Part shown: piece after piece, positions 55,069-64,000 of the stretch
How the letters are laid out: each line of letters starts with the position of its first letter
How positions within the stretch are numbered: position 1 is the first letter of the stretch
Origin: Thalassia testudinum
Taxonomy: Eukaryota > Streptophyta > Magnoliopsida > Alismatales > Hydrocharitaceae
Length of the DNA: 64,000 bases
Assembly (NCBI GenBank): GCA_037157565.1
Contig: JAZHRO010000056.1
Coordinates: forward strand, 29,821,501-29,885,500
Reading direction: 5' to 3'
Position numbers and translations under genes: made by a program
The notes under the pieces: generated by a model
What the model was told of the DNA's origin: nothing
Databases searched by the model: none
The model's input: the letters and a program-made list of their open reading frames with translations, nothing else

Positions 55069-55880
55069 AAATGTTGTCGACGTTTTTGTGCGGGTTTAAA
55101 GGATGTCACGTTGTAGTATAACCGAGAAAACGTCTAAACAAATATAAAGAATTTTATTACTCGAAGACCAGAGTATCCGAGGTCGATCACAGGGAGCAAA
55201 TGAAATTTACTACTAGTCAAAATGTAATTGAACACTCTAATTTACTCAAAATATCAATTCAAATGTGAATGTATGCAATTAAAAGTAATTAGGACAAAAA
55301 TATGAAATTGGACGTCTGATCTTGTGATCAGACATCTTAAAAGTATTTTCCCTTTTCTTCTTGATTATCCTTCTTCTTCTGCCTTGCGAAGCCTTTCTTT
55401 CCTTCCTTCTACTTTTGATCTCCCGGGTCTTTTGCTTCTGCCTTGCTCTTTCTTTTCTTCTTCTCTACCTTGCTTCTTACTCTTCTCTTCTGTGGTCTTG
55501 CCTTGCTTCTCTCTTCTCTATTCTTCCTGCCTTTCCTTCTGCTTTCTTTCTTCTCCTTCTCGCGGCCAAGTCTTTCTTCTCCTGCGTCCAGCCTGTGCCT
55601 ACACAGACCAAAACCTACCTTTCTCCCTCTACCCGCGCGTCTCTCTCTCTCAAGCAATTCACTCACGGACGCTCTCCCAGAGCCACAGCCATAATCGGGT
55701 CGGATCGTACCCGGGACCAGGTGCACCTGCAGGTGGTGTGATGCGCGAGGAGTGCGTAGGCTTAGGTCGGGTCGGATCCCGCCAGATCCGCGTGGTCAAT
55801 CCGCGGACGAGGCGGGTGTGGGGTCAGTGAGGGACCTCACCCCTGTGCTTTCGAGGCAGTAAAGCTATATCACAAAAACT

Positions 55881-55922
55881 CTATATACCATACCTGTGCC
55901 TTGAGATTCCACGATGTGGGAC
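55881..55922 (-). promoter_or_regulatory. USE plus TATA module, G 5' LTR
   Basis: GTCCCACATCG (55922-55912), 24 bases, TATATAG (55887-55881); identical layout to the 3' LTR copy. Confidence 0.7.
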
Positions 55923-56817
55923 TAAAGGTTCCGCCCTTCCTTTGCGCGCGCCCGTAGACTCTCGTATGCAGTTACCCAAGCTGATGGCTCTACTGGCGCT
56001 ACTGGCTGGGCTCTCTCACCTCGCGACACTCGCGTGAGTCTCCTGCATCTGCAGCCTGGGAAGCCTGATGCCTGGAGCTTCGTTGGAGCTTCACCGGAGG
56101 TCGTCCATGGCGACAGCGGCTCAAACACTGTCATACACAAAACAACCCTCTCGGCCCAATCAGATCAGCTAGAGACCTTCGCCGTGGCACGGCGAAGGTG
56201 GTGGACGATGCTGCAGGCCGCAGGTCGGCCTAGGCGTGCGTGCCTAGGTCAACCTGTGGCCGGAGATGGTGGGTTGTTCGGGGGGTGATTATGGAGGTCT
56301 GAAGTGGCAGTTGTGGGGTGGAGCGAGTTCCTGGTGGTGAGGCGGAGCTCTCGAGGTGGTTGGCGAGCCGGGTGGGGGGCTGGAATGGTGGAAGCGGCTC
56401 GCCGGAGATCGGTCGGTGATGTGGAAGATGAGGGTGGTCAGCATCGGTCGAGGGGTAATCAGATGAGATAACAGGGGGAAAAGAGAGAGGATAGGATGGA
56501 GAGGAGTTCTAACCTAATTGTAAGGACGAAAGGGGACGGAAGGCGGACAGCAGTACCTGCTGTCGCCGGAGAAGATGACGCCCAGTGGGGGGAGAATGGC
56601 GACGACGACGGGGCTGAGGCGGCGTGCGCTGGTACTGCGCGACGCGGAGGGAGGTCAGGAAGCTAACTCTGCCATTGGTTTTGTGGAAGAGCGAAGAGGG
56701 AGGGGAGGGGGGCTCGCCGGAGCTTGCTGGGGGTTTTTGGCCGGGCAGGAGGAGAGGAATTGAAGGGGGAAACTCGGCCAAATCAAGCTCTCCCTGAGCG
56801 GTCGGAGGTGTAGTTTC

Positions 56818-56824
56818 TTTTATA
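56818..56824 (-). promoter_or_regulatory. U3 TATA box, G 5' LTR
   Basis: TATAAAA on the minus strand; likely promoter of the G genomic RNA. Confidence 0.6.
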
Positions 56825-57761
56825 GACGCTAGGCCGGGTGTGCAGGGCGTGAAGGGCACGCTAGCGTCTGAGGTTGGTCGCCGGAGATGGAAAGCGATTA
56901 AGATACCTAAATCTCTCGTGCGTTGGCACGAGAGATTGGGTTCACACCAGGGACTGTGATTGGCCTTAGATGGAAGGGAATTCCTTAGAGAATCTCCCTT
57001 CCATTTCTGGGAAGGAATCTCTGAGGGATTAGAGAGTAATCCCTCTCTGAACCTCGCCGGAGCGAGGTTCTGCCCTAACAATGGTGGAAGGACCGGATTG
57101 CAAAGGGGGCGAAAAACCTAGGGGGCTCTCTGCAAAGATATTCGAAACATAGGGACCAAATTATGCTTTGGGTGTACTAAATTGCAAAGTAGGTCAAGAT
57201 GACTTCTCATTAGGTCCAAATTTTGGTAAAAACCTAATTTGGACCTAAGGAATCCAATGGTGAAGTTGGATTTTAGGTTTGACCTCGTTTGACTAGACAT
57301 TTTGCATAAAAACCCAAATTAGGTTAATTGAAGAGCTAGGACCCTAATCTAGGTCAAACTAGGTTCCAAAGGCCAAATTAAATGTTCCAAACCCTAGAGG
57401 ATGTTTTTCCATGATTTTTAGAGGGTTTACTTGCTTTTTTTCTGACTGAAACCTTGTTAATTAAAGCAGGTCTGTTTTAGGGTTACCAGGTGTCATTTAA
57501 TTCCTAGATTACACATGAACCCATTTCTGATTGACTCAACCCACTTTTTATCTCATTTAGACCATTTGACCTATGTTTTGCCTCTGAGAAATCCCGTTTA
57601 TGTACTGCAATGGTAAAATTGCAGTTTTAACCTTTATTTCATGTTTTCTTCTCAGAGCACTTGTTCCTTCAGTTAGGCCTTCTTCTAGGTTATGTAGGAG
57701 CTTTTATCTTCTTTATTGGGTCAAAATGAGCTAGTTATGGCTCATGATGAGTCTCTCATCA

Positions 57762-57766
57762 TGCAC
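57762..57766. repeat. Target-site duplication of G, right copy (TGCAC)
   Basis: Pairs with TGCAT at 47955-47959; the RT frame of H continues from here. Confidence 0.82.
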
Positions 57767-58412
57767 CTTTGAAAAGTCATCGGCTCATTGCAAAGCCCAA
57801 ATGGCATTCTATGAAATGCAAAGGTTCCGTAGGGACATGTGAAAGTTATCTTTTCCTGGTCTTTAGGATGGATAGGGAATTGGTTATATCTCGAATAACC
57901 ATCCAAGAAACAAAAGTATTTTTGCCTAGCTAACCTTTCAAGGATTTGATCGATGAATGGCAAGGGAAAGTGATCCTTTTTAGTGGCTGTGTTCAGCTTA
58001 TTATAGTCAATAAAGACTCTCCAAGCAGAAGCTAAACGAGTGGTGAAGGTTTCCCCTTTCTCATTAGTCGTAACAGTTATTCCTGCCTTGTTGGGTACAA
58101 TCTGAATGGGGTTAACCCATGGACTATCTGAGATTGGGTAAATAATCCTAGCATCGACCCATTTGATTATCTTCTTCTTGACCACTTCTCGCATATTCGG
58201 GTTTAGTCTCCTTTGCATCACGCGGGAAGGGCAGGATCCATCTTCCATAAAAATATGATGATTACAATAAGATGGCTTGATCCCCCTAAGGTCGTGGATG
58301 GTCCAACCAATTGCCTCCTTGTTGTTCTTAAGGACCTTAATTAACCTCGATTCTTGCTCCTTGGTTAAATCAGCACTAATAATCACAAGGAGCATGTTTA
58401 AGGTCCTAAGAA
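57762..58412 (-). pseudogene. pol: Reverse transcriptase of element H, N-terminal part
   Basis: The open stretch 58395 to the G edge: DLRGIKPSYCNHHIFMEDG, LNPNMREVVKKKIIKWVDA, YPISDSPWVNPIQIV, FIDYNKLNTATKKDHFPLPFIDQ, FTCPYGTFAFHRMPFGLCN and FQRC. It is cut inside the conserved FQRCM motif by element G. A frameshift near 58400 parts it from the protease frame. Confidence 0.93.
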
Positions 58413-59600
58413 CTAATATTTCAAATTTTTGGGTAATGGTTTCAATTCAAGTCGAGGTGGGTTTAGAATAGAAGGTAGGAAGGATGCTAACAAAGATTCA
58501 TCAGGATGATCTAGTGGAAGAGGCTGGGAATGAATAAAATCAACAGCCTCTTCAGGATGTGGCAGGTCTGCCACAGAGGGTTGTGGGTTGGGTTTGCTAA
58601 AGCTAGTGGAGTCCTTGAGTCCACTGATCATCATACAAGTCTCAAAATCCTGATCCAACTCCTCAATGAATCCACAATCCTCAAATCCTCTTATCGCTTT
58701 AAAAATATCCAAAGTTAGCTTCTTATCCCCAAAGGCTATCTCCATACTACCACTTTCATAGTTTATGTTGGCCTTGGTAGTGGCTAGGAACGAATGCCCC
58801 AGAATGATGGTTGTGTTCCTCAAATCATTAGGTACATCCACGTCAAGGACAAGGAAATCTACAGGAAAATAGAAATCTTTGACCTTGACAATTACATCCT
58901 CAATAACGTCCCTCGGTGTGGTGACCGAATGGTCTGCTAATTGTAGTGTTATTGAGGTTGGCCTGAGTTCACCTAACCCAAACCTCTCATAAAGAGAAGT
59001 CGGGACTAGGTTGATGGATGCACCTAGATCCAACAGTGCCCTATCAAAAGTGTATTTCCCAATAATGCATGAGATCAAGGGGGCACCTGGATCTTTCTTC
59101 TTTTGAGGAAGGTGATGCAGGATCATAGAACTTGCCTTCTCAGAGAGAATCACCTTCCTCGTAGTGGGTTCTCTTGGCCTACGCTTTTGGGTACATAGTT
59201 CTTTCAAAAATTTAGCGTAAGCTGGGATGTGCTTAATAGTATCGAGGAGCGGAATATTGATCTCTATACTCTTGAATAAATCTAGGAACTCCTCGTTGCT
59301 GTCTAGGGTTTTCTTCTTCTTGGTTTTCAATAGGGCTTCAAGGAATGGGATATGGGTGGTATTTTCAATTTTCGGTCCCTGAGCCTTATTGTCTTCTTCA
59401 ATCTCCTCCTCTTCTCTCTTAAACTCCCTAGGGTTTTGGCATCTAGAAGGTAATTTAGGGTCCTGGGTTTGCTTTCCACTTCTCAAGGTGAGAGAGTTTG
59501 TAGAGGCATAAGGGTTTGGGTCATGAGGTAGGTTAGTGAAGATTGGAAAGCCTTGGTTGGTGATGTAACTAGAAGAAGATGAGGGACCCTGCTCAACCAC
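58413..59600 (-). pseudogene. pol: End of gag and protease of element H, open 395-codon frame
   Basis: Begins in the gag tail (TLRSGKQTQDP near residue 38), then an E/K-rich linker, then protease with YTFDRALLDLGASINLVP (active DLGAS), PTSITLQLADHSV, DFYFPVDFLVLDVDVP, ILGHSFLATTKANINYESGSMEIAFG. An acidic tail leads to RT. This is the only uninterrupted protease of the window; it shows what the DLGLS versions of A and D derive from. Confidence 0.88.
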
Positions 59601-61121
59601 CTGAGCATGTGCATGTGGGTCCCTTTGATTCCCGCACCCTTGGGCTCTATTGCCCTAATTTTGCACATTACATGGGTTGGGTACGGGTTGGGATGGTAGA
59701 GAACTAGGTTGTTGGATGTTAGCAATTAACCCAGATTGCAAGTTTTCCAATGATGCCTTCATTTGTTGCATAAGCTGAAGCATGGACCCTTGCTTTTCCA
59801 CCATCTGCCGATTTAAATTAGCCTACCCTGTAGATTGTTGGGCATTCCAAGATGGCTGAGTAACTAGTATTAGGGGCAACTAGGTGTACACTGGACCTTA
59901 ACCCATAGGTCTTTGACATGCATAGTTGTTGGGTTGAGTTTGGGTCTGTGGCCCTTGACTTTTCCAGGAGAAGTTAGGGTGGTTCCTCCAACACGAGTTA
60001 TAAGTGTTGGAATGTGGGTTGGACCTAACATTCTCCTACATTGCATATGCATCCTCATAGGACAAGGATGGAGAGAAGGAAGGATCAGAAAAACTGGGAT
60101 CAAAGGCCCTAGTTTGGAACCCAGAAGGTTCCAAGAAATCCTGGCTCACATGTTGAGCCGAATCAAGTTGGTTCACGAACTCCCACCCCGTGGGAGCTCG
60201 TGAGGAATGGAATCTCAAATTCTGGGATTGAGTAGGTGTAGAATTGTTTCCTGAGTTCCCAGACGTCCATTCTTCCATTCTCTTAGCAACCAAGTTCATT
60301 TTATCCAGTTTATTACAAATCAATTCCATGTCAAATGAATGTAAATCCTGGATCTCATTAACACTTGGCTTGGGTTGTTGGGATTGGTTGAATGCATCCA
60401 TGGAGGCGTGATTAATTGAGTTCTCGCTCATTTCCTCAAATAGGTCGTATGCGCTACCTGCATCCCTGTTGAGGAAATTGCCTCCGTAGGAGGTGTCCAT
60501 GTGATTACGGAGTTGCTCAACCAACCCTTGATATAAAATATGCATGAGTTGTCATTTCGGCACCTCATGGTGTGGACACTTCCTCAAAAGTTCCTGGAAA
60601 CTCTCCCAGGCTCCATGAAACGATTCCCTAGTCACTGGGCAAAAGTGGTAATCGCCCATCGCATGGCATTGGTCCTTCCGATAGGGAAGAATTTCTTCAA
60701 GAAAGCAGACTTAAGAGTTGCCCAAGTTTCAATTGGCTTTCCTATGGTCTGGTGCCAATGTACCCTTAAAAGAGTGGGGGAAAAGCCTCATGATCATTTG
60801 CTCTTCGTTCACATTCCTTGCTTTGGTGGTCTGAACCAAAGTGGTCAGATCCTCCAGGTGCTTGAATGGGTCCTCTGAGCCAAGCCCATGGAAATGCTTA
60901 ATCAAACTTAAGACTTGGGGCTAGATTTCTATGTCTCCAGCGGGAATCATGACGTTGGGATGTTCCCCATAGTTTGAAGGATCATAAAAATCCTTCAAGG
61001 GCTAAGCGCCTTCACCATGCTTACGTTGGAACCATTGCTGCATCTTCTATTATTCTTCTAACTGCCTCAGAATAAGCTCCTGCTGGTTCAGGGGCGGGGG
61101 AGGTGGTTGTTGATCAGCCAT
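59601..61121 (-). pseudogene. gag: gag of element H, broken
   Basis: Starts MADQQPPPPPLNQQELILRQ at 61121. The core (60900-60540) is frame-damaged but shows a PHHEVPK segment and WESFQELLRKC. The open part 60545-60036 gives MHILYQGLVEQLRNHMD, GGNFLNRDAGSAYDLFEEMSENS. The tail reads NSCWRNHPNFSWKSQ, with Asn where A and D have TAG. Stops interrupt 59600-60030. J is inserted 30 bases upstream of the start codon. Confidence 0.88.
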
Positions 61122-61151
61122 GGGATCTATTTGGCTATATCACAACCTCCA
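61122..61151 (-). other. End of the leader of element H
   Basis: Thirty bases before the H gag ATG; the remaining leader, PBS and 5' LTR of H should be on the far side of element J. CTCCA (61147-61151) is the expected target duplication of J. Confidence 0.7.
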
Positions 61152-62098
61152 TGATGGGAACACCATCATGAGCCATAACTAGCTCATTTTGATCCAATTA
61201 AGTCAGTAAATGCTCCTACATAACTGCCATAGAGTCGTAAGTCACTACACAATCATTCTGAGGGAAAAATAAGAAACTAGGGTTAAAAGTGCAATTTTAC
61301 CAACATATCATGAATGCAGTACAACCATGGGTTTTTTCAGGGGTTGAATGACGGTCAAATGACCTTAAAAAGATAACAAGTGGATTAGAACAATCAAAAA
61401 AGGGTTTGCACATGATTTGAGAATTAAATGACTTTTGAAAGCTTAAAAACAGACTCGCATAATTAACTGAGGTTCTGGTCAAGATAAAATTCACCTAAAC
61501 CCTTTAAAATTCATAGAAAAATATTCTCTAGGGTTTGGAACCTTCAATTTGACCATCAGAACCCATTTTGACCCAGAATAGTCTCAAACAGACATTTGCC
61601 CTAATTCAGGTTTTTGCATAAATTACCCAGTCAAACATGATCAAAACCAAAATCCAACTTCACCATTGGATTCTGTTGGTCTAAATTAGGTTTATACCAA
61701 AATTTTGACCCAAGATAAGTTTGTCTTGACCTAGTTTGCAACTTGGTCTTGTCTGGTTACATTTCTACCCTTAACTTTCAAAATACTTTCAAACAGGCCC
61801 CTAACTTTGTTGTCGTTCTCACAAAAAGGTCCATACCACCATTAAACCTATTCATACTTGCTCCGACGACCTTAATTTGGAAAGAACTCCTTGATTTCAT
61901 GATGAATCCCTTTCAAATTTGAAAAGGAAGTTGATCAAGAAATTCCCTTCCTTTTGAACCCAATCCCACGCCCAAAAACTTACCCAATCTCTCATGCGAA
62001 CGCATGAGAGATTTGGGTATCAAAGAATTTCCAAACTGTAGCCAGCTTTCCAAGCTTAGGAAGCTTTCTTCCCAAGCCCAAAACCTCCTCCCGAGGTC

Positions 62099-62106
62099 TA
62101 TAAAAG
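62099..62106 (+). promoter_or_regulatory. U3 TATA box of J
   Basis: TATAAAAG followed by ACCTCC; corresponds to the TATAAAA of G. Confidence 0.65.
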
Positions 62107-62992
62107 ACCTCCTAATCATACCATCCTCTTCATGCTTGAAATCGGCCAAGATTCCCCCTCAATTCCCCTCTCTCTCTTGATTGAAAGCTCTTCGACGTTC
62201 GGCGAGCCCCTCCAACCATCTTCATCCTCCTTTTGCAATACCTGCAGCGGAGTCATCCTCCTCGCTTCTTCCCACATCGAGCCATACCAGCCAATGCCCT
62301 AACCTTCCTCTTCCTTGCCGTTCCACTCTCTCTGGAGCTATTCTCTTCTCCGACTCCGGCAACACCATAACCGACTCCGCCTTTGCCTTACTTCATCTGC
62401 TAGGTACCCATATTGCCACCTCATCTTCCATTCTTCATTCCCAGACATTTGCAACTCTGTTTCGACCGTCGACTCACCCTTCTGCCCTCCGTCTTCCACC
62501 TCGCCAACGTACCTTCACATGGCCACTACGCTCCACCAACCTGGCCACCGTTCATCCCTACACCTCTGCCATGTCCCAGAGAGCAACAGCCCTCTGGTAA
62601 TCGAGGCTATTAGCCTCTCCTCAGTGCCACCGAGCACACCCATTCTAACGCACACAGTCCGACTCCTCCACGCATGCACGGACCTTGCCATGCCGCACAA
62701 CCCCCACTGTTGCATTAGCTGTGGTCCGACAAAGGTCCTGAGCAAGTTTAGTTGGGCCGTGAGGTCGTATTACTGATTTCAGGTACCGGCCCCTCTCCTC
62801 CATTGACGCACAGCTCCAAAGCAAGCTTCAAAGCTTGTTCTTCACCTGCAGCTCCAGGCGACACGCTCAGACGATGTGGATACAACAACTATAGGTTCGC
62901 AGGTTCTTAATTGGAAGGAAGTAGCATAGCCGTGACCCAGTTCGAGCCATCTTCACTGATGCTGCAGACGCATGAAGGAGTGGGAGTAGATA

Positions 62993-63036
62993 GTCCCACA
63001 TCGGAAGACACTGAAGCGGCACACACACATATATTG
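62993..63036 (+). promoter_or_regulatory. USE plus TATA module of J
   Basis: GTCCCACATCG (62993-63003), 26 bases, TATATTG (63030-63036). Confidence 0.65.
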
Positions 63037-63790
63037 AATATGTCAATAGGGCTCTTTGCCTCCAAACACGGGGTGAGGTCCCTCTCACCCACGCACACCT
63101 GCGCCTCGTTCGTGACCTCTGCCCATGGACCTGGCCTGACCCGTTAACCCACCTAACCCTCACTCCTCGCTCATCACCCACTGCCGGTGAGCCTGGAATC
63201 GAGTACGCTAGGTCCGTAACCCGATTACCCTATGGCTCTAGGAGAGTGGATCCTAAAGAGAGAAAGAGAGAAGGAGGGTCTGCATGGGTAGGGGGGGTTT
63301 TACTCTTGGTGAAACCTGGCTGACACTTAGCTGAATTTAAGAAGCCTTCCCCCTTTGTGTGTGTGAAGAGAAGGAGAAGAAATAGAGAAAGAGAAGAAGA
63401 AGAAAAGAAGGCCTAATCAGTAGAGAAAGAGAGGAAAAGGCTTGAGCGGAAGAAGAAGAGAAGGTGCCGCACAGGAAGGGAAAAAGAACAATGAGAAGAA
63501 GAAGAAGAAGAACAGAGAAGAGAAAGAAGCTAAGAGATCCTTAAGTCTCTAGCATTGTAGCATAGGGCTATTTAAGATGTCTAATACCTTTGATTGCATA
63601 TACTTTAGGTTTGATTTAAGTGTTATTTGTGAGGAGTAATTGGTGATCTAAATTACCATTTTACTCCATTCTTTTTGCATATTGATCCTGACATTATTCT
63701 TATTGCAATCTCTATTCTTGATTTAAATTGTGATCTCGAGTTTTGAAGCCTATATTGCTCCCTGTGCTCGACCTTGGAACTTTTTCAAGT

Positions 63791-63796
63791 AATAAA
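63791..63796 (+). terminator. Polyadenylation signal of J LTR
   Basis: AATAAA about 30 bases after CTCCCTGTGCTCGACC, a block also found before AATAAA in the G and S5 LTRs. Confidence 0.6.
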
Positions 63797-63872
63797 ATTA
63801 TTTGTTTGAGCACTATTTTGGCTATACTGCAACGCGACAATCTTAAAACACCAATTTAGCACGCGAGCATTT

Positions 63873-63890
63873 TGGCACCGTTGCCGGGGA
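63873..63890 (+). other. Primer-binding site of element J
   Basis: TGGCACCGTTGCCGGGGA, three bases after the LTR end; the best-preserved site of the window. Confidence 0.93.
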
Positions 63891-64000
63891 GCAACGGGCA
63901 ATTTAGAACTCTTGATTGCAATTCCTAATTTGGATTGTAACTTGCTATATTCTTCTGCTGTGGTTTATTTCAGGAGGGATACATTTAGGGAAGATCAGCC
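63891..64000 (+). other. Start of the leader of element J
   Basis: GCAACGGGCAATTTAG and following A/T-rich bases; no gene visible before the window ends. Confidence 0.8.

Larger units (their letters stand above)
47960..57761 (-). mobile_element. Element G: complete non-autonomous LTR retrotransposon in RT of H
   Basis: Two LTRs (57761-55072 and 50646-47960), PBS next to the 5' LTR, polypurine tract next to the 3' LTR and a 4.4-kb internal region. Flanks TGCAT (47955-47959) and TGCAC (57762-57766) are a 5-bp target duplication with one mismatch. The LTRs differ at few positions by eye, so insertion is recent relative to its surroundings. There is no gag, RT or integrase; one ORF of 543 codons from the first ATG is present. 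Movement would need proteins from another element. Confidence 0.93.
55072..57761 (-). mobile_element. 5' LTR of element G, 2690 bp
   Basis: Minus strand TGATGAGAGACTCATCA at 57761 to GTCGACAACA at 55072. Contains U3 TATA (56824-56818), USE-TATA (55922-55881), hairpin GTGAGG-GA-CCTCAC (55827-55840), AATAAA near 55155 and the palindromic GACGTCTGATC-TTGT-GATCAGAC word (55312-55332). Confidence 0.95.
40001..61151 (-). mobile_element. Element H: Athila/Tat-type retrotransposon on the minus strand
   Basis: On the minus strand: gag (61121 down), protease, RT (to 57762), then after element G the rest of RT, RNase H, integrase (to 45746), 3' region, polypurine tract (44372-44357) and 3' LTR (44356-40001). 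Its 5' LTR and most of its leader lie beyond J, outside the window. H is the best-preserved gag-pol in the window. Nested in it are S5 in the LTR, G in RT and J upstream of gag. Confidence 0.9.
61152..63869 (+). mobile_element. 5' LTR of element J, 2718 bp
   Basis: Starts TGATGGGAACACCATCA and goes on with the same bases as G (TGAGCCATAACTAGCTC); ends CACGCGAGCA. TATAAAAG at 62099, USE-TATA at 62993-63036, GTGAGG-CTCAC hairpin at 63073-63088, a GA-rich tract (63357-63530), CTGTGCTCGACC at 63762 and AATAAA at 63791. The long ORFs inside are not conserved in the G LTRs and are not called. Confidence 0.93.
61152..64000 (+). mobile_element. Element J: 5' LTR, PBS and start of leader, continues beyond window
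   Basis: A plus-strand LTR of the G type followed by a perfect PBS and about 110 bases of leader. It lies just upstream of H's gag in the opposite direction. Coding capacity cannot be seen. Confidence 0.92.

Noticed and set aside
56509..57081. 190-codon minus-strand ORF in the G 5' LTR
   Set aside because: Sense to the element but inside U3/R, and the 3' LTR copy (49442-49966) has it broken by few changes; no domain.
62181..62776. ORFs of 139 and 153 codons in the J LTR
   Set aside because: The matching part of the G LTRs does not keep these frames; high GC and lack of stops explain them.
1..64000. CRISPR array, bacterial operon, organellar DNA or host gene
   Set aside because: No regular spacer array, no ribosome binding sites or operon layout, no organellar gene and no spliced host gene could be recognised; all long conserved reading frames belong to retrotransposons.

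Overview
The window is plant nuclear DNA made almost entirely of nested, mostly decayed Ty3/gypsy LTR retrotransposons of the Athila/Tat group. I see no host gene, tRNA, rRNA or organellar gene. The evidence is gag with a retrotransposon-gag core and an HPNFSW tail motif, a DLGAS-type protease, an FMDD reverse transcriptase, an RNase H, a DDE integrase, primer-binding sites of the TGGCRCCGTTGCCGG type, and polypurine tracts of the form GGCATGGGGG. An angiosperm with a large repeat fraction is likely; the species cannot be told from this DNA. Such a block is typical of silent heterochromatin.

Layout, left to right. Element A (1-18107, +) has leader, gag, protease, RT, RNase H, integrase, 3' region and a truncated 3' LTR. 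It is broken by two solo LTRs: S1 (2953-5124, +, TSD GGCAG) and S2 (5617-9717, -, TSD CCCAC). Fragment C (about 18108-20235, -) is part of a non-autonomous element. Element D (20236-28905, +) starts exactly at its primer-binding site and ends at its polypurine tract; a 1267-bp LTR-derived palindrome P (28906-30172) follows. Fragment E (30173 to about 35288, +) is a 3' region plus 3' LTR holding solo LTR S3 (31835-34041, TSD ACTAT). S4 (35292-36882, -) is an inverted LTR.

The right half is a four-level nest. Element I (36931-40000, +, 5' LTR, PBS and leader) was interrupted by element H (minus; 3' LTR 40001-44356, internal region to 61151). H's 3' LTR holds solo LTR S5 (40456-43115, -, TSD ATCTG). 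H's RT is split by element G (47960-57761, -), a complete, young-looking element with two near-identical 2.7-kb LTRs that carries one long unrecognised ORF instead of gag-pol. Element J (61152 to beyond 64000, +) lies in the start of H; its whole 5' LTR and PBS are visible.

The pol genes of A, D and H are pseudogenes with frameshifts and in-frame stops, mainly TAG. The points most worth attention are: a 17-20 nt hairpin at the 5' tip of nearly every LTR whose stem differs between families but stays paired; an snRNA-type USE plus TATA module in five LTRs; the intact unknown ORF of G; the LTR-derived palindrome P; and TAG codons shared by two diverged copies. All comparisons were made by eye, without alignment software or database searches.
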